Of a stretch of 64,000 nt of DNA, positions 56,677 through 64,000 are shown piece by piece (the stretch's first letter is position 1; each line of letters starts with the position of its first letter). The DNA lies in NCBI GenBank assembly GCA_028554795.2, contig CM068827.1, forward strand, positions 76,629,677-76,693,676, read 5' to 3'. The stretch is from Sinohyriopsis cumingii. Taxonomy: Eukaryota > Mollusca > Bivalvia > Unionida > Unionidae. The notes beneath the pieces were generated by a model. That model saw nothing but the letters and a program-made list of their open reading frames with translations, did not search any database and had not been told where the DNA came from. A program made the translations under genes and the position numbers.

Positions 56677-57684
56677 TTATACAGTAACCAATTGATGTGC
56701 TTCAGCTACAAATTCCAAACACCACCAGTAAGATGTTGCGGTTAATGTCCTATCAGCTGCTTCCAGAATAAATATTTCCTCGGCTCCGATATTTAATATA
56801 ACAGATACAACCCCGGAAAACCTGTCGGTGGAATGACGCCATGGAAACGTTGTAAATATTTCAAATTTTGCAGCACTAAACACAGATAGCCTGTACACGC
56901 AAGTGCTTGTTGCGGTATATTTGATGGTATTATTTTGTTTTGACCATATTGCAAATCCCGATGATACCGTGCATACGATGTTTGTGATATGCCCGGGAGT
57001 TATTTCAGCTGAAATTTTAATCAGATTGGTTTTATTGATAATCTCAGGAATTCCCGCTACGATGTCTAGCTGTGTTCGTTTGATCGTGTCTAGGTTACTT
57101 TTGATATCAGAAAGTTTTATATCGATGACGGAAGGAGTTCCAAAGAACTTATTTATGGCATCATCGGTTTTTTGAAAATTTCTTCGAAGCCTTGTAAAAC
57201 CGGTTACGTGAACGTCATACTCGGCCCGCAGCGTGGATAATTTTCCATCCACGTCGTCGACGTATAGTTTGTTTGCGACGTCGTTGTCAGATTTTGGAGC
57301 TGTTACAGCTACTATTTTGTTCCCGTTCATGCTAAGTTCACCTGTCATCGTGTCACCGGTGTTTCTCACGCGATTAGCAACCCTTTTTGCAATTTCATCT
57401 CTGATGGTTTTAATTGACATACTTGAATCTCTGATTCTACCACCGTCAGTAAACACGGGAATATTATCCGTAACTGCACCAAGTACTCGCCGGACTATAT
57501 CATTCCATTTGATATTGCTGGTTTTTAGTTTACCATATCGATCTTGAAAAATAACAACTTCATCTGGGTCAACTCCAGCCAGGTTCATAATATCAGCGAG
57601 GTCATCTTTAGTCGCATACTTTGACAGATCAACGTCGGATTTTATTTTCTTACTAGTAGAAGATCTTCCGTAAATGTCAACCAT
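56677..57684 (-). CDS. Fibre-like protein with phage tail-fibre motif
   Basis: A 335-residue protein. Residues about 108-144 read NTGDTMTGELSMNGNKI, then a short spacer and DVANKLYVDD. This is the G-x-TMTG-x-L-x-M-x-GNKI...A-x-NKxYVD repeat of phage tail fibres and of adenovirus-like fibre shafts in Polintons. The C-terminal ~130 residues are strand-rich and could be the receptor-binding head. It lies 9 bp before the membrane-protein gene. The ATG follows TCTTATTATA. A role in attachment is inferred from the motif. Confidence 0.78.
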   Translation of the reverse strand: MVDIYGRSSTSKKIKSDVDLSKYATKDDLADIMNLAGVDPDEVVIFQDRYGKLKTSNIKWNDIVRRVLGAVTDNIPVFTDGGRIRDSSMSIKTIRDEIAKRVANRVRNTGDTMTGELSMNGNKIVAVTAPKSDNDVANKLYVDDVDGKLSTLRAEYDVHVTGFTRLRRNFQKTDDAINKFFGTPSVIDIKLSDIKSNLDTIKRTQLDIVAGIPEIINKTNLIKISAEITPGHITNIVCTVSSGFAIWSKQNNTIKYTATSTCVYRLSVFSAAKFEIFTTFPWRHSTDRFSGVVSVILNIGAEEIFILEAADRTLTATSYWWCLEFVAEAHQLVTV

Positions 57685-57702
57685 TATAATAAGATCCGTT
57701 GT

Positions 57703-58182
57703 TTAAAATGCTTTACGCGCAACAAATCGGTTGCTTGTATAATCGTGCACGACTTTATGTGGCGGCCTGGATGATTTTGATATAGCGTCGAGTACATTAA
57801 TTACTTCACGGCCGCATATTGGTGGATCTGTCATTGTTTGTGTGGGTAGCGTTGAATACCAAATTTTATAACCGCTAGTTGTTGCGTGGAGTGGTGCGAC
57901 ATACTTGATAAATTCAACAGGTGGAGCTAACCCGTACGAATCAAAATAAACAATTCCACGCGGATCAACCGCGTATGATACCCAATGAGTACCAGGTCCG
58001 GAACGTTTGTCAAGATTAATAATACCTGTTTCTAGTTTGTTTGGTTGTTTCGGTAATTGATCTCGCATAAAAACACCTCTAAAGGCAGATATTTTTAATT
58101 TTTTAGCAGCATCAAGTAAATCAAAATTTGATGCTGGAACGTCTAACGAAATGACCCTGGAAGCCTTAGGCCTCTCCCCCAA
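57703..58182 (-). CDS. Adenain-like cysteine protease
   Basis: The maturation protease that cleaves virion proteins in adenoviruses and Polintons. In the 159-residue reading the catalytic set is visible: GTHWVSY (H66), YFDSYG (D81), Q115 and ICGREV (C123). The segment FRGVFMRDQLP...GIINLD is the usual family opening. No ATG is seen at the upstream end; the start given is a TTG and is uncertain. It lies tightly between the fibre-like gene and the GG-hydrophobic protein gene. Confidence 0.88.
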   Translation of the reverse strand: MGERPKASRVISLDVPASNFDLLDAAKKLKISAFRGVFMRDQLPKQPNKLETGIINLDKRSGPGTHWVSYAVDPRGIVYFDSYGLAPPVEFIKYVAPLHATTSGYKIWYSTLPTQTMTDPPICGREVINVLDAISKSSRPPHKVVHDYTSNRFVARKAF

Positions 58183-58198
58183 CGAGATCCTGGCAATC

Positions 58199-58594
58199 TT
58201 AAGCCGCGCCCCTTTTTTTGTATCCTCGCCCTGTTGCCTTCTTTAGTGCCATTTCAGCGGCTGTTCCAACAGCACCTAACGCGGCCGCTTTTGCTACGGC
58301 TGGAGCAGCCGCAGCTATTAATGCCGGAATGGCCGCAAGTAGTGGGAATATACCACCTGTTTTAACCATGTCTTTGATGGCGCTCGGGGAGAGATGGAAT
58401 TGAACTCCAGTTTTTGATTCTAGGGCTTTATTGAAATGTTTAATCTGATTATTTGTCAGCGATAATTTGTTTGGACCACCACTAATATGATCTCGTTTTA
58501 GTGATATTTTAGTTCCGCATTTGTTGGCGGTTTTTGATTGAAGCTTTTTTACCTGACCAGGAGTCAGAGTAACATTAACATGACTATACGACAT
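58199..58594 (-). CDS. Small virion protein with GGIFPLL hydrophobic segment
   Basis: 131 residues. The N-terminal half is basic with repeated LTPGQVKKL and LTNNQIKHF motifs. After TGGIFPLLAAIP comes an Ala-rich hydrophobic helix of about 35 residues and a basic tail KKATGRGYKKRG. Proteins with this order are standard between the protease and the capsid gene in animal Polintons and may correspond to adenovirus cement or core proteins. The ATG follows TTTTATATAAAA. Confidence 0.65.
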   Translation of the reverse strand: MSYSHVNVTLTPGQVKKLQSKTANKCGTKISLKRDHISGGPNKLSLTNNQIKHFNKALESKTGVQFHLSPSAIKDMVKTGGIFPLLAAIPALIAAAAPAVAKAAALGAVGTAAEMALKKATGRGYKKRGAA

Positions 58595-58628
58595 TTTTAT
58601 ATAAAATATATTTTTCTAAATAACACGA

Positions 58629-60074
58629 TTAAAGATTTTCCACCGGTGCATCAACAACCCTCATTCGACCACTACCACCTTCAAGTAACATGGCTTTGTC
58701 GCTAAGTATGACCGCGATCGCTCTGTAGAAGCCGGGAACAATTGGTGGACCGGGTATATCAGGAGGAGGGTTAGTAACATGAGCTCGAAAGTGTATATCA
58801 ACAACAGATTGTTTGGATAAATCAAGATGTTCTAGTGAAAAATAATAAATCGGATATAGACCTGTAAAATCTAGTTGTGATATTTGCAACCCGGTATCTA
58901 TATTTTGATCACGTCCCATGAATGACATTAAACGATGATATGCGCGCGCTACATGATTTTGAACAAAATTTAGTTGTATATCCTCGGCTGGTTCTTGATG
59001 TCCATTTATCCGTAAGGAAACTTCATTAACTCCAAGGTTGTCAAATATCATATGTGAACGTTCTTGATTATTCGTCCGAGCATTATCTTGTAGTGCAATA
59101 AAAATATGTCGTGGTGCAGAAACACCCTGTTGTGATGCTATATGCCATGTAAATAAACCATTAATATTGCTTTGAGCAGCATATGTGGTTACTGTTAACC
59201 ATGATAGCAATGATTTACCGCCTTGATCCATAAAAGATAGTAATTTTTGTTCCTCAGTAATAGATGGAGTCATTACTGGCATCCATAGTGAAAGTTTTGA
59301 TATATTTACTTTACCCTCAGCAACACCAGCACCTCGCCAGATTGCATCATTATCATCACCTTTTCTTACGAGCACAATTGTGTGTTTAGCTCCAAAGATG
59401 ACTTTTCTAACATTTCTGCAAAATCCAAAGATGTGAGATAATGGAATTGCACACGAAAAATTTCTATCATTTCCCAGCAACATATTTCTACGTGCTGCAA
59501 ATCCCAGGTTGTAAGTCGCATTAACGCTTTTTATAATATCATAATCAGCACCTGGTCTGTCTGCGTGCTCAAAATCAGCCGTTTGTGGATCAACTGAAGT
59601 AGCTCGTGTTACCAGTACTTTGGTATACTGAACATGATCAGCGTTGTCAGTAATATCCTTGGCAAACATCATTGTTGGACCAGCCGATCTTGTAAAGTCG
59701 TCAGAATATCTCGCCAGACCAATTATTGTTGTAGCAACGTCGACATCATTCTGAACTGATTCAATATTTTTTCCATCAATCATGTATGTGGCGCCACTAA
59801 ATAATGCCATGATCCCGTTGTTGACAAAACCAACACGCAAATTAGCAGCATATGCCGTATTAGCTACAACATTCGTTACAAGTCTACCTTCTACTTCAAT
59901 AAACGCCTCGGCGGGCAAGAAATATCTACTTGTATCATGAACCTGTAATTCGATTCTCCCCCGCTGATTTGGTAGTCTTGCGTCATAAGAATAAAATTGA
60001 TAATCACGTACCGACTCGTACTTAAGGACAGGTGCCTCCATATCAAATGCTGGGTCTGATTCGCGCCTGAACAT
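58629..60074 (-). CDS. Major capsid-type protein (double jelly-roll)
   Basis: About 481 residues from the ATG at 60074, chosen because TATAATAAAA directly precedes it; another ATG lies 18 bp upstream. Conserved family features are VNNGIMALFSGATYMIDGK, NIESVQNDVD and YSDDFTRSAGP near the front. The remainder is strand-rich, with SLRINGHQEPAEDIQLNF and a YPIYYFSLEHLD segment towards the end. This pattern fits the double jelly-roll capsid family of animal Polintons. It is shorter than many hexon-like proteins, so a minor capsid role is not excluded. Confidence 0.75.
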   Translation of the reverse strand: MFRRESDPAFDMEAPVLKYESVRDYQFYSYDARLPNQRGRIELQVHDTSRYFLPAEAFIEVEGRLVTNVVANTAYAANLRVGFVNNGIMALFSGATYMIDGKNIESVQNDVDVATTIIGLARYSDDFTRSAGPTMMFAKDITDNADHVQYTKVLVTRATSVDPQTADFEHADRPGADYDIIKSVNATYNLGFAARRNMLLGNDRNFSCAIPLSHIFGFCRNVRKVIFGAKHTIVLVRKGDDNDAIWRGAGVAEGKVNISKLSLWMPVMTPSITEEQKLLSFMDQGGKSLLSWLTVTTYAAQSNINGLFTWHIASQQGVSAPRHIFIALQDNARTNNQERSHMIFDNLGVNEVSLRINGHQEPAEDIQLNFVQNHVARAYHRLMSFMGRDQNIDTGLQISQLDFTGLYPIYYFSLEHLDLSKQSVVDIHFRAHVTNPPPDIPGPPIVPGFYRAIAVILSDKAMLLEGGSGRMRVVDAPVENL

Positions 60075-60107
60075 TTTTATTATAGTTACCATTTTTCCAA
60101 ATGATGA

Positions 60108-60542
60108 TCATCGTCGACGAAGACCACTTCCTGCTATTAAATTTGCTGTTATATTTTTTTCTGCTTCTTCAGATATCGCCGCTAGTTTTTGATTTGCAGC
60201 CTGATTTATTATTTTACTTACGTCTGCGGGCATCACCTCAGTACTTGCCAGTTTCACCGGTGGTTGTTGTTTTCGTCGCAATAATCGTGCTAATCTTTCT
60301 TTGATCTCCGAGAACGCCTTACCAGCAACATTGACAATTGCACCAGGAGCTTTATCACGAACAATATCAATAGCCTTCATCGATAATTGTTTTGCAACAG
60401 GTGCTACTTTGGGAGCTATCCTCATGAATAATCCCCGAATGACATCACCAAGTCCATCTCCGTAAATAACACTATAGATTGGTAATCGTGAGTTTACCGC
60501 TCTAACCTGTGTGGGTTTACGATGATTATCATGCACAATCAT
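60108..60542 (-). CDS. Basic virion protein, pVI/core-like
   Basis: 144 residues with YGDGLGDVIRGLFMRIAPK near the front, an amphipathic helix of a kind also seen in adenovirus pVI. A long basic helical middle (KERLARLLRRKQQPP) and a short GSGLRRR end follow. A GxGLRRR-type end is compatible with protease processing. The ATG follows TAAATAAAATAAG. The role as a membrane-active or DNA-binding minor virion protein is an inference. Confidence 0.6.
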   Translation of the reverse strand: MIVHDNHRKPTQVRAVNSRLPIYSVIYGDGLGDVIRGLFMRIAPKVAPVAKQLSMKAIDIVRDKAPGAIVNVAGKAFSEIKERLARLLRRKQQPPVKLASTEVMPADVSKIINQAANQKLAAISEEAEKNITANLIAGSGLRRR

Positions 60543-60570
60543 CTTATTTTATTTACCATTTATCTAACAA

Positions 60571-60963
60571 CTAGTCATCAACGAGCTCATCAATAAGTTC
60601 TCGGTAAACGCCAATATCCATGATACCACCTTGAAATAGTCGCCGACAAATATCAGCTGCTTCATTGGTTATTTCTGGTGAATTATTTCCAGCTCGTTTT
60701 CCTCCTATGAGAACTTCTAACCGTGACACGTCATTGATGATATTATCAGGACATAAACCACGTCCTGTTTTAGGTTCATCTTGAGGTGGTGGTTGCATTA
60801 CCGGAGTAGGTACTTCAGTGGTGTCCGGGGGTGATCCAGGTGGTGAATCTGTCGGTGTAAATGTCCTTTTCGGTGCAGAAATTTTACGTAAAGGTGAAGG
60901 AATTTTCTTCGAGGGGGGTGTTTTTTTAAGTGACTCTTTAGTCCTTTTAAGTTCCGACCTCAA
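60571..60963 (-). CDS. Polinton protein: basic/proline-rich with GNxSxEI domain
   Basis: An open segment of about 130 codons. The front is basic and proline-rich (SPLRKISAPKR, PPGSPPDTTE). The last ~55 residues read ISRLEVLIGGKRAGN-like then SPEITNEAADICRRL, which matches a small conserved domain found in many animal Polinton proteins. No ATG is present at its upstream end, and it slightly overlaps the next gene. It may be one of the parts affected by breakage. Confidence 0.55.
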   Translation of the reverse strand: MRSELKRTKESLKKTPPSKKIPSPLRKISAPKRTFTPTDSPPGSPPDTTEVPTPVMQPPPQDEPKTGRGLCPDNIINDVSRLEVLIGGKRAGNNSPEITNEAADICRRLFQGGIMDIGVYRELIDELVDD

Positions 60964-61702
60964 CCTTTGTTGCGGCGAAGAAGATTGCTGTTGTTCTATT
61001 TGTTGCAGAGGTGGAGGAAGCTGATACTGGGAGTCTTTTTACTTCTTCTTTAAGTCTTTTAAATTCTTGACCTCTAGCTTGTTTTTTATTGTAATATACG
61101 CGATATATCCATTTAATGAAATTATCATCATTTGTTTTTTCATGACCGGGTTTTAAAATACTAGATTTATTAGATATATTTTTTGATATCATCTCAGGTA
61201 ATCTCTCTCTTTCAATATTTCTAATTTCCTCAACAACTCCTTCGTTAAATCTTGCAATTAATCTTAAGCTTTCTTCTGCTGATTTGGGTTCAGATGCAAG
61301 TTTTTTTCTCACATCGGCGACTTCAGCACGAAGTTCTCCAATACCTTCAAGTATTTCCTCACCAACAGGTGGAGGTTGAGCCGCAGCTATTTCCCCGGCT
61401 ATGCCAGTTGGAAGGTCTCGTAAAATCTTCTTTGCCTGTTTAGTTCTTCTTGCTATTTTTTCAGCCTGCGCCACAGTTTGTTTTGATACCGGAAGAAGAT
61501 CTTCTTTGATGACAGTTGTAACTTGTTCAGTAGCTGCAGTGACGGGTTTAAATAGTTTTTTAGTGTCTTCTTCAAACTCAACTTTTGCTTCTTGCTGCGC
61601 TTGCAGATTTTTTCTAAATGAGTCTCTGACAGGAAGAAATTTTTTAATTGTTTCTAATCGTTCTCGTGCTGTTCTTGCAGTATGAGATTCTGGATGTACC
61701 AT
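60947..61702 (-). CDS. Coiled-coil Polinton protein
   Basis: About 251 residues starting MVHPESHTARTARERLETIK at the ATG 61702, which follows TTATAATAAA and lies 40 bp inside the right terminal repeat. It is highly charged, with long helices (AEKIARRTKQAKKILRDLP, AEVADVRKKLASE) suggesting a coiled coil. A DDNFIKWIYRVYYNKK segment lies late in the protein. It is the first gene of the leftward virion block. Function unknown. Confidence 0.55.
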   Translation of the reverse strand: MVHPESHTARTARERLETIKKFLPVRDSFRKNLQAQQEAKVEFEEDTKKLFKPVTAATEQVTTVIKEDLLPVSKQTVAQAEKIARRTKQAKKILRDLPTGIAGEIAAAQPPPVGEEILEGIGELRAEVADVRKKLASEPKSAEESLRLIARFNEGVVEEIRNIERERLPEMISKNISNKSSILKPGHEKTNDDNFIKWIYRVYYNKKQARGQEFKRLKEEVKRLPVSASSTSATNRTTAIFFAATKVEVGT

Positions 61703-61742
61703 TTTATTATAACATAATAATTTAATTAATATCAGCAGAAGA

Positions 61743-61996
61743 GGAGCAGCAGAGAGGGTACCTACCAACGTTGGTCGTCAAAAAATAAACAAGAAATAAA
61801 TAAACACGTAGAGTACTTTATTTTTTCAGCTACTATTTCAAACTGAGGTTTTATTAGTACAATCGGTCATTGCAAAAATAAAACATCTCAAGGAAAAGTT
61901 CATTTGTAAAATCTTGACCTTTCTACGAGATGATTTTATTTGTTTGTTTTATTTGTTTTGTCGGAATTCTATGGTCTGTTCACCCTCTCTGCTGCT
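61743..61996. repeat. Polinton right terminal inverted repeat
   Basis: Inverse copy of 45024-45277, with the same bracketing 16-bp inverted motif (GCAGCAGAGAGGGT inside, ACCCTCTCTGCTGCT outside). AGGCTT follows it at once. Confidence 0.95.
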
Positions 61997-61997
61997 A

Positions 61998-62330
61998 GGC
62001 TTGCTTCGAACATTAGACTGACGTTCAATACATAACATCTCATCGTCCTAATTTTCGTGCTGTATTTCCTTTGTAAGCACATATTTAAAAGATATGACAG
62101 TGCAAAACAAATAGCACTGAAACACGAGTAAGGAATGAATGCTGTCAGTATTGAGTTTGCATGTTGAATACGACCTCTTTTTCACCTATATCAGTAAGGG
62201 AGACGATAACAGTAGCCATACAGTTTGGACAAATACATTATTTATTAATATAACATTGTGTAGGATGATTCAAATAAATTCTGACAGTTCTATTATTACG
62301 CAGTGTATTTCCGCTAACGATATTTATCAC
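61998..62330. repeat. Host direct repeat, copy 1 (Polinton target side)
   Basis: From GGCTTGCTTCGAACATTAGACTGACG to TTTCCGCTAACGA it matches 62832-63155, with many substitutions. The Polinton's right edge falls at the start of this copy. Confidence 0.8.
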
Positions 62331-62830
62331 TGGAAGCTTCAAAGCCGTGATAGATAAGTATAGGGATCAAATTTATTTGGATATGATTCTTGCTACTGCT
62401 CTTTGCACAACCATAAATAGTATATTCCGCCAGATAAATTAATTTAAGTTCACAAACTATGTCCCACTTACGTGTTGTAGATCAAGACGCTGATTAATTG
62501 TCGGATTTCGGAAAAATACAGAATGCTTTTACAAGTTTTACAATCCCTACCCTATTTTTTATCTGTCAATGGAAAAGAATAAATTCTGCCAAAAAATAAG
62601 TCGATTATTGATTTTAGATGCACATTAACTCAGTGTATGGTTCTCTGCTAAAAATGGGCCAATATCAATTTAAAATGTAATTAACCTATTATATGCTGTT
62701 GCTGAGACTTGATCAGAAATGTTTGTGATAATGGTTACAGCGGGAGAAACCTAATCATTTCAGTGATCAATTATTACATTTGATACTATAATAATATTGT
62801 GTAGTTTGAATACTGACATTTTTTGCATAT
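62331..62830. other. Spacer between the host repeats
   Basis: AT-rich with no gene or repeat that I recognise. Confidence 0.5.
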
Positions 62831-62831
62831 A

Positions 62832-63155
62832 AAGCCTTGCTTCGTATATCAAATAGACGTTCAATATACAATATCTCATCATCCTAATTTTTCTGACATA
62901 TTTCCTTTGCAATGATATATTTAAAAGAGGTGACAATGCAAACACATTCCGTTAACACTTTAATGAGGGATGAATAATGTCAGTATTGAGTTTGAATGTT
63001 AAATACAACATCTTTTTCACCTACTTCATTGTGGGAGACGATATCTGCGAGAAAAATTAGGACAAGTACCTTATTTATTCATATCATATTGTGTAGGAAG
63101 AATCAGATAAATTCTGACAATTCTTTTAATGCGTAATGTATTTCTCTAATGACAG
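62832..63155. repeat. Host direct repeat, copy 2
   Basis: It starts AGCCTTGCTTCGTATATCAA and continues through GACGTTCAATATACAATATC and TATTGTGTAGGAAGAATCAG to ATTTCTCTAATGAC. It carries no Polinton. Confidence 0.8.
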
Positions 63156-63308
63156 TTACGTCTTAGAGTTACGTATGTAACTGTACTAACGAACTTGCAC
63201 CAAAAATAAAAGCAGCCGATTTTGAATTTTAAACGTTTATATAATAGCTCATAATACGTAAGAGATCAATGGCATATGCAATGTATTATTTATTTTCAAG
63301 TATTTATC

Positions 63309-63570
63309 GGGGCCCCGAGTGGCCGAGTGGTCTAAAGCGCTCTCAGTTACGGATCACTGCCATCTCACCTCTGCCTGCGTGGGTTCGAGTCTCAGATTCA
63401 GCCAATGTCGGTATGTAAGAAAGATTGCCAGTAGCTTCTCGTAAGTCGGTGGTTCTTTCTGCGGTTTTCCCGGGTTCTTTCTCCACCATTAATACTGGCC
63501 GACATGCATAGCCTATCGTGTGCTGAAAAATGGCGTTAAACACTACAACAACAACAACAACAACAACAAC
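63309..63570 (+). mobile_element. tRNA-derived SINE, family 1, full length
   Basis: It starts GGGGCCCCGAGTGGCCGAGT (A box), has B box GGGTTCGAGTCTC, body TGCTGAAAAATGGCGTTAAA and ends in an ACAACA repeat. A perfect 11-bp duplication AAGTATTTATC flanks it (63298-63308, 63571-63581), so it is a recent insertion and the best reference copy in the window. Confidence 0.93.
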
Positions 63571-63668
63571 AAGTATTTATCATAGACATTGGCAATTTGA
63601 AATTTAGAGTTCAGCGGATCTTGCCAGCATAGGAAAATAGTTGATAGAAGAAGTGTATTTATAAATGT

Positions 63669-63919
63669 TATTGTTGTTGTTGTAGGGTTTAACGCCATTT
63701 TTCAGCACACGATAGGCCATACATGGCTGCTAGTATTAATGGTGGAGGAAGAACCCGGGAAAACCCCGGAAAGAACCACCGACCCACGAGAAGCTACTGG
63801 CAAGCTTTCTCACATACCCACATTAGCCGAATCCGAGACACGAACACACGCAGACAGAGGTGAGATGGCAGTGATCCGTAACGGAGAGCGCTTTAGACCA
63901 CTCGTCCACTCGGGGCCCC
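63669..63919 (-). mobile_element. tRNA-derived SINE, family 1, full length
   Basis: Minus-strand copy ending CACTCGGGGCCCC at the right, with the GTT-rich tail at the left. TATTTATAA-type sequence on both sides suggests the target duplication. Together with the previous copy it forms a long inverted repeat around a ~100-bp spacer. Confidence 0.92.
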
Positions 63920-63926
63920 TATTTAT

Positions 63927-63960
63927 AAGTGTGTGTGTGTGTGTGTGTGTGTGTTTGTGT
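63927..63960. repeat. (GT)n microsatellite
   Basis: About 15 GT units. Confidence 0.95.
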
Positions 63961-64000
63961 GAACATAGTTTCAACTGAAGCCCCATGAATATATACATAG

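Larger units (their letters stand above)
45024..61996. mobile_element. Polinton/Maverick element, about 17 kb
   Basis: A large self-synthesising DNA element of the Polinton family, bounded by 254-bp inverted repeats and a short target duplication. It carries the family's core set (packaging ATPase, retroviral-type integrase, type-B polymerase, adenain-like protease, capsid proteins) plus extra genes. The polymerase-integrase half has genes on both strands; the virion half runs leftward almost without gaps. It looks almost whole, with perhaps two or three breaks. The terminal repeats differ at about seven positions, so the insertion is moderately recent. Treated as a fossil insertion. Confidence 0.95.

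Noticed and set aside
56142-57547. Plus-strand frames opposite the Polinton virion genes
   Set aside because: The minus-strand readings carry the family motifs; the plus frames are hydrophobic shadows.

Overview
The window looks like gene-poor DNA of an animal, probably a lophotrochozoan invertebrate such as a mollusc. That placement is an inference from four things: a GnRH/AKH/corazonin-type receptor exon, two families of tRNA-derived SINEs, long AT-rich spacers with many TA, GT and CT microsatellites and minisatellites, and a Polinton. Nothing in the window fixes the species.

Layout. From 1 to 13.4 kb the sequence is mostly repeats: arrays with 42-, 53-, 29-, 56- and 39-bp units, plus (TA)n tracts. 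The first coding exon of a class A GPCR lies on the minus strand at 7334-7927. From 13.4 to 18 kb there are two 5'-truncated LINE tails (one split by a SINE with a 13-bp target duplication), a second SINE type, a candidate acidic exon and a 195-bp hAT-like MITE with a perfect 8-bp target duplication. A minus-strand LINE with two long uninterrupted ORFs fills about 19.0-26.4 kb. From 26.4 to 45 kb come SINEs, two short hAT-like MITEs with matching CA(T/G)GGGCACC ends, minisatellites, a candidate two-exon small gene (37090-38493), a candidate cysteine-rich terminal exon (40963-41214) and a decayed unrecognised stretch next to the Polinton.

The main feature is a Polinton/Maverick at 45024-61996, about 17 kb, with 254-bp terminal inverted repeats that are about 97% alike and a 5-6 bp target duplication (AGGCT). 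It carries a packaging ATPase, a zinc-ribbon plus phospholipase A2 protein, a DD35E integrase, a polymerase-B/SF1-helicase fusion, a zinc ribbon, a NUMOD-type HNH nuclease and a block of virion genes: a conserved structural protein, a two-pass membrane protein, a phage-fibre-like protein, an adenain-type protease, a GG-hydrophobic protein, a double jelly-roll capsid protein, a pVI-like basic protein and N-terminal coiled-coil and basic/proline-rich proteins. It looks nearly whole, with perhaps two or three breaks, and is treated here as a fossil insertion.

How the parts fit. Replication and integration genes fill the left half and virion genes run leftward from the right end. The middle holds non-coding structure: seven copies of a paired hairpin, two copies of another hairpin, a tRNA-like segment and a nested inverted-repeat block. 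Most Polinton start codons have a TATA-like AT motif immediately upstream, including a 12-bp spacer shared by two divergent genes. Right of the element the host has two diverged copies of a ~320-bp segment, and the Polinton sits at the edge of one. The window ends with two SINEs facing each other.
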